Source: Effusibacillus lacus
Lineage (GTDB): Bacteria; Bacillota; Bacilli; Tumebacillales; Effusibacillaceae
DNA: 57,450 nucleotides
Direction: 5' to 3'
Assembly (NCBI RefSeq): GCF_002335525.1
Contig: NZ_BDUF01000015.1
Coordinates: 1-57,450 of the forward strand
Positions within the stretch are counted from its first letter, which is position 1. Every line of letters starts with the position of its first letter. Positions 23,396-32,509 of this stretch are shown piece after piece. The position numbers were made by a program, and so were the translations under genes. A model generated the notes under the pieces. That model saw only the letters and a list, made by a program, of their open reading frames with translations, was not told the DNA's origin and searched no databases.

Positions 23396-24952
23396 ATGAA
23401 TCCAACTTATTTTATTTTTTTTATAGCTATCCTCATCGGGACTGTAGTGATCAGCTATTGGTCAGCAAAAAGAGGAAATTCAACACATCTGTTTTATTCC
23501 GCCGGACAGAGTCTGACAGGAGTTCAAAACGGATTGGCCATTGCAGGTGACTATATGAGCGCCGCCTCTTTTCTTGGAATCACGGGAGCCATTGCAATTT
23601 ACGGTTTTGATGGTTTTCTTTATTCGATCGGATTTCTTGTTTCGTATTTATTGCTTCTATTTATTGCCGAACCGATACGTCATTTGGGCAGGTTCACGCT
23701 TGGAGATGTGATATATGCCCGCTTTCCTTCTGACAGTTTGCGATTTGTCATTTCGTTAAATACAATTATCATTTCTGTTTTGTATATGGTTCCCCAATTG
23801 GTGGCGGCGGGTCTTCTCATTCATTTGTTGCTGGGGATTGACTTTTCGATGGCCGTATTAGTTACCGGTATATTGATGACTATGTATGTGGTATTCGGGG
23901 GAATGGTTTCCACTTCATGGGTACAGATCATCAAAACCGTAATGTTGATCTCGGGAACCTTGCTCATTTCTTTGGTTGTGTTGTCTCGTTTCGATTGGAA
24001 CGTATTGAATCTGTTTGATCGGGTGAAACAAGTTACTCCCTATGGCGAGCAGTTTTTCAGCCCTGGAAATCTGTTTTCCAATCCATTGGACACACTCTCT
24101 CTAAACCTCTCTCTGATCTTGGGAACCGCCGGATTGCCTCATATTTTGAACCGTTTTTTTACCGTTAAGGATTCACATTCTGTACGAATATCGGTAGTAA
24201 CGGCAACTTGGGTGATCGGGATTTTTTATTTAATCACACTGATTTTGGGTTTCGGTGCTGTCGCGTTTGTAGGGTGGAATCAGCTGGTTTCCGTTGACCC
24301 CACAGGAAATATGACAGCCCCGTTATTGGCGTCCGCATTGGGGGGAGAATTTTTTATGGCGTTCATATCGGCTGTTGCCTTTTCTACCATTCTGGCAGTG
24401 GTGACAGGGTTACTCCTCACGGCTGCAAGTTCATTTTCGCATGACGTGTACAACCATCTTCTTCGAAACGGGAAGGCGTCAGAGAAAAGCCAACTGCAAA
24501 TGGCAAAGATTGCAGCAGCTGTTATTGGTCTCATTTCAATTCTAATAGCTGTTACGATGAAAAATACAAATGTAGCTTTACCTGTGTCACTTACGTTTGT
24601 TGTTGCTGCTTCAACCAATCTGCCCCTAATCTTGTTTACACTTTATTGGAAACGATTCAATACTACGGGAGCGGCAACAGGTATCATTACCGGAATGGCA
24701 GCATCCTTAACATTTGTTCTTTTCGGACCGCACATGAACCGCATATTCGACGGCGGGATGGAAGTTGATTCCGTTCTCCACTTAAATTATCCCGGCATTA
24801 TAGTCATTCCTCTGGGTTTTGTTGGCGCCATACTAGGTACGCTGTGTTCCAGGAAGCCTGTTGATGAGGAGAATTTTCTAAGAGTATTTCTACAATCACA
24901 AACCGGCATCAAACCAAATGAAGTACAGGTGAGCGGTCAATGGGAGAACTGA
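23396..24952 (+). CDS. Sodium:solute symporter (SSS family, ActP/MctC-like), copy 1
   Basis: An integral membrane transporter of 518 residues with about 13 membrane segments. The family signature GLAIAGDYMSAASFLGI is at residues 46-62, and LPHILNRFFTV and VGAILGT follow. Relatives import acetate, pyruvate or other short monocarboxylates with Na+. It is about the length of the second copy at 27999 and clearly paralogous to it, but has no DUF485 gene before it. ATG 23396 follows GAAGGGGAG. The sensor-kinase gene starts inside its last codons (13-base overlap), so transporter and sensor are made together. Confidence 0.88.
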   Translation: MNPTYFIFFIAILIGTVVISYWSAKRGNSTHLFYSAGQSLTGVQNGLAIAGDYMSAASFLGITGAIAIYGFDGFLYSIGFLVSYLLLLFIAEPIRHLGRFTLGDVIYARFPSDSLRFVISLNTIIISVLYMVPQLVAAGLLIHLLLGIDFSMAVLVTGILMTMYVVFGGMVSTSWVQIIKTVMLISGTLLISLVVLSRFDWNVLNLFDRVKQVTPYGEQFFSPGNLFSNPLDTLSLNLSLILGTAGLPHILNRFFTVKDSHSVRISVVTATWVIGIFYLITLILGFGAVAFVGWNQLVSVDPTGNMTAPLLASALGGEFFMAFISAVAFSTILAVVTGLLLTAASSFSHDVYNHLLRNGKASEKSQLQMAKIAAAVIGLISILIAVTMKNTNVALPVSLTFVVAASTNLPLILFTLYWKRFNTTGAATGIITGMAASLTFVLFGPHMNRIFDGGMEVDSVLHLNYPGIIVIPLGFVGAILGTLCSRKPVDEENFLRVFLQSQTGIKPNEVQVSGQWEN

Positions 24953-26772
24953 CTATTTATTTATTTGAACGGGTTGGCCTGCTCCTGATATTGGCTTTCA
25001 TGCTGACTCGCGTTACGTCTTTTCGCTATCTATTAGATCGAAAACTCAATTGGGGAACCATTGTCTTTCATTCCCTAATTTTTGGCGCTTTTGCTATTTT
25101 GGGAGCCTTAATGGGTGAATTCATTGCCAAGGGAAGCACAATTCCTGACATGTTAGAGTCTCAATTGGTTCAAGGCGAAACACTTGTGGGATCCACATTG
25201 ATCGTCGTTGTCATCGCCGGCTTGTTAGGCGGCCCGTCTGTCGGGTTCCTGTCAGGCGCCATTGCTGGTACCTTTTATTATTTTTGGTTGCAAGAAGCGC
25301 AGTTAGCGAGTGGAACGATCAATCCCATCGCCGGATTGCTGGCGGGTTTAACTGCGCGTTTTTTTTCCAGCGAACGTATCATTGCGCCAGCGAAAGCGAT
25401 GTTTATAGGGATGTTTCCGCCGATTATACACATGGGTCTTTTGTTACTATTTACATCACCGCCAGAACAATCAATTTCACTCGTGAATACGATTGGACTG
25501 CCTCTTGTCGTCACGAGCAGTCTGGCGATTGCGATCTTTACCGCAATGATTCAGGTAGCTGTTAGTGAGCAGGAACAAGAAGCTGCAATCGAAACTCAAA
25601 GGGCATTACGGATTACGGAGGAAGCTTTGCCTCACTTGAAACAGGGCTTAGGATATGAAACTGCTGCTGAAATTGCAAAATTGCTGCATACCGAGTTGAA
25701 AATGGCGGCCGTGTCGATTACAGACAAGTCCCAAGTATTGGCCCATATTGGACTTGGCTCCGACCATCATAAACAGGGGGAAATGCTGCAGACACACATA
25801 TCACATATAGCAATTGACAGCGGTGAAATCCAGATTGCAGTCAACGGTGAACAAATTCAGTGCAGCCACTCAGACTGCCCGTTGCAAGCCGCTATTCTTG
25901 TTCCGCTGCGTCAGTCGGGAGAAGTAGTGGGATTAATCAAGTTGTATTTTCAACGTCCTCAACAATTAAGAGCGGTGGAAATTGCAATAGCTCAGGGGCT
26001 GGGAAAATTGATTTCAAACCAGTTGGATGTTTTGGCGGTGGAAAAAATGAAAAACCTGTTGCAAGAAATGGAGCTGAGTAACTTACAGGCGCAGGTCAAC
26101 CCGCATTTTTTCTTTAATACACTGCACCTGATTTCGAGTCTGATCCGTGTGAATCCCGATTTGGCAAGGCATATCATTGTGCAGCTTGGTTATTTTATGC
26201 GGCTCAACTTAAAAATTGCAGCGTCTCCTTTGATTTCTTTAGAACAAGAACTCGAGCATTTGTATGCTTACATTGAAATCGTCAAAGTTCGGTTTGCCGA
26301 CCAGCTCACGATTGACTGCCATATTGATGAAGGGATTGAAACAGCATTGATCCCGCCTTCGACTCTGCAACCTTTGGTGGAAAACAGCATCAAGCATGGA
26401 CTTAAGCATGTATCAGGCGGGGGCAAGATCGAACTGTGCGTCCGAAAGAAGGGAGAAGAGATTGAACTTGAGATACGGGATAACGGGATTGGCATACCGA
26501 GCAAGTTAATAGGCAATTTGGGTAAACAGCCGATTCCAAGTGAGGAAGGCACAGGTATTGGCCTTCACAACGTAAATCAGCGATTGATCGGCCTATTGGG
26601 TATGAGGTCATCTCTAAAGATTGAAAACCTGGAATCCGGAGGATGTTGCGTTTCATTTCGGATCCCCATTGCAAACGAAGAACGGAGTGTTTTTCATGAA
26701 GATTCGAGTCATGATTGGCGAGGACGAACGGTTGGCACGGGAGGAATTAGGCTACCTGATCCAACAGCATGA
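24940..26772 (+). CDS. LytS-type sensor histidine kinase
   Basis: The 610-residue kinase has an N-terminal 5TM-5TMR_LYT membrane domain (about 1-200), a GAF-like region (220-350), the HisKA_7TM-type phosphoacceptor NPHFFFNTLHLISSLIRV (His near 388) and an HATPase domain with ENSIKHG and RDNGIGIPS, G-box GTGIGLHNV. It autophosphorylates and passes phosphate to the response regulator encoded next. The reading frame continues 77 bases into the regulator gene, adding a tail HEDSSHDWRGRTVGTGGIRL... beyond the normal end VSFRIPI. Such systems sense extracellular pyruvate or related metabolites in several bacilli; the signal here is an inference from the flanking transporters. Confidence 0.9.
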   Translation: MGELTIYLFERVGLLLILAFMLTRVTSFRYLLDRKLNWGTIVFHSLIFGAFAILGALMGEFIAKGSTIPDMLESQLVQGETLVGSTLIVVVIAGLLGGPSVGFLSGAIAGTFYYFWLQEAQLASGTINPIAGLLAGLTARFFSSERIIAPAKAMFIGMFPPIIHMGLLLLFTSPPEQSISLVNTIGLPLVVTSSLAIAIFTAMIQVAVSEQEQEAAIETQRALRITEEALPHLKQGLGYETAAEIAKLLHTELKMAAVSITDKSQVLAHIGLGSDHHKQGEMLQTHISHIAIDSGEIQIAVNGEQIQCSHSDCPLQAAILVPLRQSGEVVGLIKLYFQRPQQLRAVEIAIAQGLGKLISNQLDVLAVEKMKNLLQEMELSNLQAQVNPHFFFNTLHLISSLIRVNPDLARHIIVQLGYFMRLNLKIAASPLISLEQELEHLYAYIEIVKVRFADQLTIDCHIDEGIETALIPPSTLQPLVENSIKHGLKHVSGGGKIELCVRKKGEEIELEIRDNGIGIPSKLIGNLGKQPIPSEEGTGIGLHNVNQRLIGLLGMRSSLKIENLESGGCCVSFRIPIANEERSVFHEDSSHDWRGRTVGTGGIRLPDPTA

Positions 26773-27463
26773 CGATTTTATACTTTGTCCCGGCGCGGAA
26801 AATGGGAAACAATTGTTAGAACTTTACGATCAGTATCGGCCGGATGTGATTTTTTTGGATATTCACATGCCTGTATTGTCGGGCATGGAAGCGGCAAAAG
26901 AATTGGTTGCCAAGTCTGCCCAAAGGGGTGAAAGGTCACCCTTACTCGTTTTTACGACCGCTTATGAAGAGTATGCAATCGAAGCTTTTGGAGTGGAAGC
27001 TATTGACTATCTTTTAAAGCCTTACGATTTGCAACGCATTAATTTGTCGATTTCACGTGTTCGTAAACATTTTTCATTTGATAAGCATTATTCTACGACG
27101 TCACCCATACCGGATTCCCAACAATCCCGAAGTTCCAAGTTGCTGATTGATAATGGCGAAAAAGTGGTTGTGTTAACCCCCGAAATGATTCATTATGCGG
27201 TTCGCACGGAAAGACTTATAGAAATCTTTACAGACAGAGGAAAAATTCATACACGAATGACATTACAGGAATTGGAGGAAAAGGTGAGGGGCTTTTCATT
27301 TTTTCGCCCACATCGCAGCTATTTGGTGAATTTGGATTATCTTCATGAGATTACACCTTGGTTTAACGGAGCCTATAACATTATTTTGAAGAACAAAGAG
27401 AAAACCAAAATCCCGGTTAGCCGAACGGCGGCTAAGGAACTATTTAGAATCCTCAAGCAGTAA
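26696..27463 (+). CDS. LytR/AlgR-type response regulator (LytTR DNA-binding domain)
   Basis: A receiver domain (1-125) with acidic residues near the N-terminus (IGEDE), phosphoacceptor Asp in DVIFLDIHMP and the Lys in LLKPYD is joined to a LytTR domain (about 150-255, FFRPHRSYLVNLDYLHEI). The longer frame from 26621 runs inside the kinase gene, and ATG 26696 fits the conserved MKIRVMIGEDERLARE start; GAACGGAG precedes it. It probably activates the DUF485-actP pair 160 bases downstream. Confidence 0.92.
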   Translation: MKIRVMIGEDERLAREELGYLIQQHDDFILCPGAENGKQLLELYDQYRPDVIFLDIHMPVLSGMEAAKELVAKSAQRGERSPLLVFTTAYEEYAIEAFGVEAIDYLLKPYDLQRINLSISRVRKHFSFDKHYSTTSPIPDSQQSRSSKLLIDNGEKVVVLTPEMIHYAVRTERLIEIFTDRGKIHTRMTLQELEEKVRGFSFFRPHRSYLVNLDYLHEITPWFNGAYNIILKNKEKTKIPVSRTAAKELFRILKQ

Positions 27464-27481
27464 TAGAGTATTCCTCAAATC

Positions 27482-27546
27482 GGACAATACAAGCTCAAAA
27501 TTCGACATTTCAGACAATGAAAACAACATTTTGCGATTTTATTGTC
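27482..27546 (+). promoter_or_regulatory. Candidate LytR-type operator region upstream of DUF485-actP
   Basis: GGACAATACAA (27482) is echoed by AGACAATGAAAA (27512-27523), about 30 bases later, and the latter is an imperfect inverted match to TTTTATTGTC (27537-27546). LytTR regulators bind paired short repeats upstream of their targets. The assignment is inferred from position. Confidence 0.35.
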
Positions 27547-27624
27547 AAAACTGTGAACATTTCTTTTAAAATGATAATAATTCAGAATTATTAGATCAAA
27601 AAAACATGCAAGGGGGAGGAAGAC

Positions 27625-28002
27625 GTGCTGGCAGATGTTAAAACCAATGTAAACGCTTCCATGGGCAATGGTAAGCAGCCGAAGGCAGAAATGGGAGACT
27701 GGGGCCGCGTGGCTCAGACAGGATCGTTTCAGGAACTGATCCGTCAGAAGAGTTCCTTTATTGTTCCAGCCACTATTTTCTTTTTTGTTTTTTACTTTAT
27801 TCTTCCGGTTCTGACCGCTTATTCAACGGTACTGAATAAAAAGGCGGTCGGGGCAATTAATTGGGCCTATCTCTATGCGTTTGCACAGTTTGCGATGACC
27901 TGGGGGCTTTGCCACCTCTATATGAGGAAGGCAAACAAGTTTGATGAACTGGTAAATAAGGTGAAACAGGAAATAACAGATAAAGGAGGGAAAGCAGAAT
28001 GA
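27625..28002 (+). CDS. DUF485 membrane protein (symporter partner)
   Basis: The 125-residue protein has two hydrophobic segments (about 47-67 and 81-102) and the DUF485 pattern RQKSSFIVPATIFFFVFYFILP. DUF485 proteins are encoded before ActP-type monocarboxylate transporters and probably assist them. The GTG start follows GGGGGAGGAAG. Its stop overlaps the symporter start as ATGA. The N-terminal 35 residues are hydrophilic and longer than in most relatives. Confidence 0.9.
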   Translation: MLADVKTNVNASMGNGKQPKAEMGDWGRVAQTGSFQELIRQKSSFIVPATIFFFVFYFILPVLTAYSTVLNKKAVGAINWAYLYAFAQFAMTWGLCHLYMRKANKFDELVNKVKQEITDKGGKAE

Positions 28003-29519
28003 ATGCCACCGCATTTTCTTTTTTTGTGGGGATCATAGTTCTTACTCTTTTGATCACCTATTTTGCAGCCAAGAAAAACAAATCGACCAGTGAATTCTAT
28101 GTGGCTGGCGGAAACATCACCGGCTGGCAAAACGGGCTCGCGATTGCAGGGGATTACATGTCTGCTGCCTCTTTTCTCGGTATTGCCGGCGCAATTGCGT
28201 TGAACGGGTTTTCCGGATTCTTTTATTCGATCGGGTATTTGGTTGCCTATCTGGTGGTTTTACTTATCGTTGCTGAACCATTGAGAAACCTCGGCAAATA
28301 TACGATGGCTGATATGATTGCAGCCCGCTTTAATGCAAAAGCGATTCGTTCTGCAGCCGCGCTCAATACCTTGGCAATCAGCACGTTTTATATGATTGCG
28401 CAACTTGTAGGTGCCGGTGCAATAATTAAACTGTTACTCGGTTTGGAGTATTCGACTTCCGTTATCATTATCGGAATATTAATGACAGTCTACGTTGTGG
28501 CCGGTGGGATGTTGGCTACGACTTGGGTTCAGATCGTTAAAGCAGTTTTACTAATGGGTGGAACGATTGCTCTTTCACTGATTGTGCTTGCTCACTTTAG
28601 CTTTAACCCGGTCGAATTGTTTAACCAAGTCGCTGCCAAAATTGGGGATAAAGCGGTGACACCACCTGCGCCTACCACCTTCACGGCGGGCCTGGATTCC
28701 ATCTCGCTCAATCTTGCGTTAGTGCTTGGCACAGCAGGTTTACCACACATCTTAATTCGTTTTCTCTCGGTTCCCGACGCGAAGACAGCACGTAAATCAA
28801 TTGTGTTCGCTACTTGGATTATCGGGCTGTTTTATCTTATGACACCGATTCTCGGCTATGGAGCCGCTTATTTTGTCGGGCAAGACTCCATCAAGAAGGC
28901 CAATGCCGCAGGGAACTTGGCGGCTCCCCAATTGGCCGCGTATCTTGGCGGTGACATTTTCCTTGCCTTTATTTCGGCTGTTGCTTTTGCAACGATCCTG
29001 GCAGTAGTGGCCGGATTGGTAATCTCGGCAGCGAGCGCGTTTGCGCACGATTTCTACTCGAATGTTTTGCGGAAGGGGCAAGCAAGCGAAGCCGAGCAAA
29101 TGAAGGCAGCACGCTGGGCGTCGATTGGGATCGCTGTGTTCTCTATCGTTCTTGCGTTGGGGGCAAAAAGCTTTAACGTTTCGTATCTTGTGGCTCTTGC
29201 ATTCTGTGTGGCAGCGAGCGCAAATCTGCCGGTTATCGTTTTGACGATTTTCTGGAAGAGATTTAATACTACGGGAGCTGTTACCGCGATGCTGACCGGT
29301 CTTATTGGTTCTGTCGGATTGATCTTAATCAGCCCGAACATCATGCCTGCCGCGGATGCAATATTCCCCTTGAAAAACCCTGGCATCGTATCGATACCGC
29401 TTGGATTCCTTGCGGCATATCTTGGCACTGTTTTATCGGGTAAGGTTTCGGAACAGGAAGAAGAGAAGTATACGGAAATCTTCGTTCAAGCCAATACCGG
29501 AATTAAACAATTGGGATAA
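27999..29519 (+). CDS. Acetate/monocarboxylate sodium symporter (ActP-like), copy 2
   Basis: A 506-residue SSS-family transporter with the motif GLAIAGDYMSAASFLGIAG (residues 46-64), about 13 membrane segments and LPHILIRFLSVPDAKTARKS, typical for ActP/MctC proteins, which take up acetate, propionate or pyruvate. It overlaps the DUF485 gene by four bases and is followed by a strong terminator. Compared with copy 1 it has more Ala/Gly and a longer loop near residue 215 (GDKAVTPPAPTT). Confidence 0.9.
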   Translation: MNATAFSFFVGIIVLTLLITYFAAKKNKSTSEFYVAGGNITGWQNGLAIAGDYMSAASFLGIAGAIALNGFSGFFYSIGYLVAYLVVLLIVAEPLRNLGKYTMADMIAARFNAKAIRSAAALNTLAISTFYMIAQLVGAGAIIKLLLGLEYSTSVIIIGILMTVYVVAGGMLATTWVQIVKAVLLMGGTIALSLIVLAHFSFNPVELFNQVAAKIGDKAVTPPAPTTFTAGLDSISLNLALVLGTAGLPHILIRFLSVPDAKTARKSIVFATWIIGLFYLMTPILGYGAAYFVGQDSIKKANAAGNLAAPQLAAYLGGDIFLAFISAVAFATILAVVAGLVISAASAFAHDFYSNVLRKGQASEAEQMKAARWASIGIAVFSIVLALGAKSFNVSYLVALAFCVAASANLPVIVLTIFWKRFNTTGAVTAMLTGLIGSVGLILISPNIMPAADAIFPLKNPGIVSIPLGFLAAYLGTVLSGKVSEQEEEKYTEIFVQANTGIKQLG

Positions 29520-29531
29520 CCCCTTAAACAC

Positions 29532-29565
29532 AAAAAACCGCCGGGCTTCGCACCGGCGGTTTTTT
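29532..29565 (+). terminator. Intrinsic terminator after the second symporter
   Basis: CCGCCGG pairs with CCGGCGG around GCTTCGCA, flanked by A6 and T6, so it may work in both directions. Confidence 0.92.
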
Positions 29566-29591
29566 AGCGATAAAGGGACGCGTAACAAATC

Positions 29592-29651
29592 AGGCTGTCG
29601 AGTGGGCAGCCTGGTAAAGAGGCATCAACCCTATTGGCTGATGCTTTTTTG
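29592..29651 (+). terminator. Second stem-loop pair, terminator-like
   Basis: AGGCTG/CAGCCT (29592-29597/29607-29612) forms a first stem. GCATCA-ACC/GG-C-TGATGC (29622-29644) forms a second one followed by a T-rich run. It could be a backup terminator or the 3' end of a small RNA. Confidence 0.45.
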
Positions 29652-29944
29652 TTTTTTTAAAGCAGTTACCGGGTTTATTGTAATAATCCTGTTTGCAACT
29701 AGTCAGGTTGCTTGATAAGTAATTGAAATCAAGGGGTTTTTATACATACGCAATCCTCCTGTTTCCAAAATATTCAACGAACAAAGTATGTTCAGAGGGA
29801 TACGACTTATATTCATTGCTTCTTACGAATATTTTTTTCGCTTTCGAATAAACGAATTTGGGCTGTTTCGGTACTAAAAATTTGTGTCAAAACTCATACT
29901 TAACATGGTTCTTTGCAACAATCTGGAGGAGGATTCGCATTGGC

Positions 29945-30835
29945 ATGATGTTTGAATTAATGTGTTGGAATAATGGGAAAAGGTTTCGTGCTCATGATCA
30001 GGAAGGTCTTTTTTATCGTGCATTGGTTCCGTCGGATTCAAGAATCATCCTGATCATGATTCATGGTGCAGGTCAACATTCGGGGCAGTTTTTTGATTTG
30101 GGGGAATTTTGCTTTCGGCATAGTATTGCTTTTTATGCTCTTGACCTCAGGGGGTTTGGTCAATCAACAGGACAGCGTGGTCATATAAATACGTTTTCTC
30201 AATATCTGAAGGATCTGGATGATTTTATCTCAGTAGTAAGAAAACAACACGAGCCAATCCCCTTATTTTTATTGGGGCACAGCCTTGGAGGAATCATCGT
30301 CATCCGCTATGTGCAAGAACGACAAAACAATGTTCAAGGAATAATTTTGTCTGCCCCCGCGTTGAAACTTCGTTTTCAGATACCAAAGACACTTCGTTTT
30401 GCATGTCAAGCATTATCTTGGTTAACTCCAGAGTTGTGCTTTGATCTGAATATGTGGAGCGTATTTTTATCAAAGTTAGGGTTTGAACTGCGCATGCAAA
30501 ATGGGGTGTCAACAGAAATCGAGCCGTCTTTTATAACTTATTACTCAGTTCGTTGGTGTAACGAATTTCTTATTAATGCCAACTATGCTCTAAAAAAAGC
30601 TGGTGCCATTCAAAATGCTGTATTAAGTCTATGTGGCGAAGAGGATCCACTTGTAGACCCTGACTCCGTTAGAGAATTTCACGATTGTCTTAAGGTGAAA
30701 GACAAAAAGTTTATATCGATTTCTAATGCCAAACATCGGTTGTTACAGGACAAGCATAATACCCCGAATTATCAGTATATAATTGGCTGGTTAAATGAAC
30801 GTATTGAAGTGAAATATTGCGATTCGCATGAATAA
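29945..30835 (+). CDS. Alpha/beta hydrolase, monoacylglycerol-lipase-like
   Basis: The 296-residue protein has the serine-lipase elbow GHSLGG, the oxyanion-like HGAGQHSG, and LDLRGFGQSTG, typical of monoacylglycerol lipases and lysophospholipases. Asp in EEDPLVDP and His in NAKHRLLQD complete the triad. ATG 29945 (or the adjacent ATG 29948) follows GGAGGAGG; the upstream frame from 29858 lacks a ribosome site. No signal peptide is seen. It lies alone, just ahead of the spore gene cluster. Confidence 0.85.
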   Translation: MMFELMCWNNGKRFRAHDQEGLFYRALVPSDSRIILIMIHGAGQHSGQFFDLGEFCFRHSIAFYALDLRGFGQSTGQRGHINTFSQYLKDLDDFISVVRKQHEPIPLFLLGHSLGGIIVIRYVQERQNNVQGIILSAPALKLRFQIPKTLRFACQALSWLTPELCFDLNMWSVFLSKLGFELRMQNGVSTEIEPSFITYYSVRWCNEFLINANYALKKAGAIQNAVLSLCGEEDPLVDPDSVREFHDCLKVKDKKFISISNAKHRLLQDKHNTPNYQYIIGWLNERIEVKYCDSHE

Positions 30836-30884
30836 CGTTTCGGTTTTTGTTGATAATATATCTCGTGTGAGGAGGTGATTCATA

Positions 30885-31091
30885 ATGACTGTTGCATCCC
30901 AGGTCAAGCAAACCTTGGCATCCCTCAAGAGCGCCCAGGCGAATTTGGAGACATTTGCTTTGAACACCCAAAACAAAAATGCAAAGCAAACTTACACCCA
31001 GGCAGCTCAAAGCACCCAATCCATTATCAACACGCTGGAGAAAAGGGTAAACGAAATTGAGAAAGAGGAGCCGCAATATAAAGGATTCTAA
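30885..31091 (+). CDS. DUF1657 small protein of the spoVA-type cluster
   Basis: A 68-residue helical protein with the DUF1657 pattern LASLKSAQANLETFALNTQN. Small DUF1657 proteins accompany mobile spoVA (spoVA-2mob) operons of Bacillus, which raise spore heat resistance (established for B. subtilis). The ATG follows GAGGAGGTG. A terminator-like hairpin lies between it and the next gene. Confidence 0.88.
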   Translation: MTVASQVKQTLASLKSAQANLETFALNTQNKNAKQTYTQAAQSTQSIINTLEKRVNEIEKEEPQYKGF

Positions 31092-31106
31092 GTATCCGCA
31101 CCGGCT

Positions 31107-31132
31107 GGGAGAGGGAGTCCTCTCCCTTTTTT
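31107..31132 (+). terminator. Intra-cluster terminator between the DUF1657 gene and the 2Duf gene
   Basis: GGGAGAGG (31107-31114) pairs with CCTCTCCC (31119-31126) around GAGT and is followed by T6. The ribosome site of the next gene starts at once afterwards, so this hairpin can cap most transcripts after the small gene while some read through. Confidence 0.75.
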
Positions 31133-31146
31133 AAGGAGGGTAAGGG

Positions 31147-32007
31147 ATGCCTGAGTGGCTGAATATAACGATTCGCTCTGTCGCAGCAGTTCTGTACTTA
31201 TTCCTCTTGACCAGGGTGATCGGCAAACGGCAACTGTCACAAATTACATTCTTTGAATACATTGTCGGAATCACCATTGGTTCCATTGCAGGTTTTATTG
31301 CAACAGATATGGATGGACCCGTGTTGCACGGATTCCTTGCTTTGACCATTTTCGCCTTGTTCCCAGTATTAATAGGATGGTTGCAGCTAAAAAGCAAAAC
31401 GATTCGCAACGTCGTTGACGGAAATGCAACTGTCCTTATAAAGGACGGCAAGATCCTGGAAGACAATCTCAAAAAAGAACGGATAACGACAGAAGAACTG
31501 ATGGAACAGCTCCGGATGAAAAACGCGTTTAAGGTCGCAGACGTGGAGTTTGCAGTTATGGAACCAAACGGATCGGTCAGTGTATTACTGAAATCGGAAA
31601 ACCAGCCGCTTACGCCCAAACATCTTGGGTTGTCGGTGGCTCCCGTGAAAGAACCGCAAGCGGTAATCATGGACGGTGTCATAATGGACGAACCGCTTGC
31701 CACAATCGGATTCAATCGCAAATGGCTGAAAACGGAACTGGAGAAACAAGGCGTGGCTTTGGAAAACGTTTTTTTGGGGCAAGTCGACGACAATGGACAG
31801 CTTTTTCTGGATCTCTATGACGATAAAATTCAGGTGCCGGCCCCACAAACTGTCAAGTTGACCTATGCAACACTTAAAAAGTGCCAGGCAGATCTGGAGT
31901 TGTATGCTTTGTCCGCACAAAACGAAGAAACGAAGAACATGTACGAACTTGAGGCATCCCGGTTGAAGAAGGTTGTCGAGAACGTCACTCCCTTGATGAC
32001 ACGTTAA
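31147..32007 (+). CDS. DUF421 (YetF-like) membrane protein with C-terminal DUF1657-like domain (2Duf)
   Basis: The 286-residue protein has three N-terminal membrane segments (to about residue 80), a DUF421 soluble domain (about 80-230) and a C-terminal tail, LKKCQADLELYALSAQNEET, similar to the neighbouring DUF1657 protein (LKSAQANLETFALNTQN). This is the 2Duf architecture found in spoVA-2mob operons, where it acts in the spore inner membrane and affects heat resistance and germination rate. The ATG follows AAGGAGGG. Confidence 0.85.
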   Translation: MPEWLNITIRSVAAVLYLFLLTRVIGKRQLSQITFFEYIVGITIGSIAGFIATDMDGPVLHGFLALTIFALFPVLIGWLQLKSKTIRNVVDGNATVLIKDGKILEDNLKKERITTEELMEQLRMKNAFKVADVEFAVMEPNGSVSVLLKSENQPLTPKHLGLSVAPVKEPQAVIMDGVIMDEPLATIGFNRKWLKTELEKQGVALENVFLGQVDDNGQLFLDLYDDKIQVPAPQTVKLTYATLKKCQADLELYALSAQNEETKNMYELEASRLKKVVENVTPLMTR

Positions 32008-32032
32008 AATTTCTCTACCAGGTGGTATAAAC

Positions 32033-32506
32033 ATGGCAAATCAAAAACTGAAAAAGCTCACGCCAACCCAGCAGAGATATCAGGATGTGGCCAAAAGTCA
32101 TGAACCTCCACGACCTTTGTTGCGCAACTTTACTCGCGCATTTCTTGTTGGAGGGTTTATTTGCCTTATAGGGCAAGGCATCCATGATATTTTTATGCGG
32201 TTCTTCAATTTTTCGGAAAAAACAGCCAACAATCCTACCGTTGCCGTATTGATCATCCTGTCCGTATTGTTAACCGGCCTGGGTCTGTATGATCGCATAG
32301 CGCAATGGGCAGGAGCCGGAACGGCAGTGCCCGTAACAGGATTTGCCAATTCCATTGCTTCCGCAGCCATCGAACACCGAAGTGAAGGTTTCGTGTTGGG
32401 CGTAGGAGGGAAAATGTTCAAACTTGCAGGCCCGGTCATCGTCTATGGAGTGGTGGCGGCATTCATTATCGGTATGATCAAAACGCTGGTAAAGATGGGA
32501 GGGTAA
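32033..32506 (+). CDS. spoVAC: Stage V sporulation protein AC
   Basis: SpoVAC is a membrane protein of the channel that moves dipicolinic acid across the spore inner membrane. This 157-residue copy has four or so hydrophobic segments and the motifs [11 protein letters not shown] and TGFANSIASAAIEHRSEG. It starts after GGTGGT and is 25 bases from the 2Duf gene. It belongs to the mobile-type second spoVA operon rather than the main spoVA operon, judging by its DUF1657/2Duf neighbours. Confidence 0.93.
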   Translation: MANQKLKKLTPTQQRYQDVAKSHEPPRPLLRNFTRAFLVGGFICLIGQGIHDIFMRFFNFSEKTANNPTVAVLIILSVLLTGLGLYDRIAQWAGAGTAVPVTGFANSIASAAIEHRSEGFVLGVGGKMFKLAGPVIVYGVVAAFIIGMIKTLVKMGG

Positions 32507-32509
32507 CGT

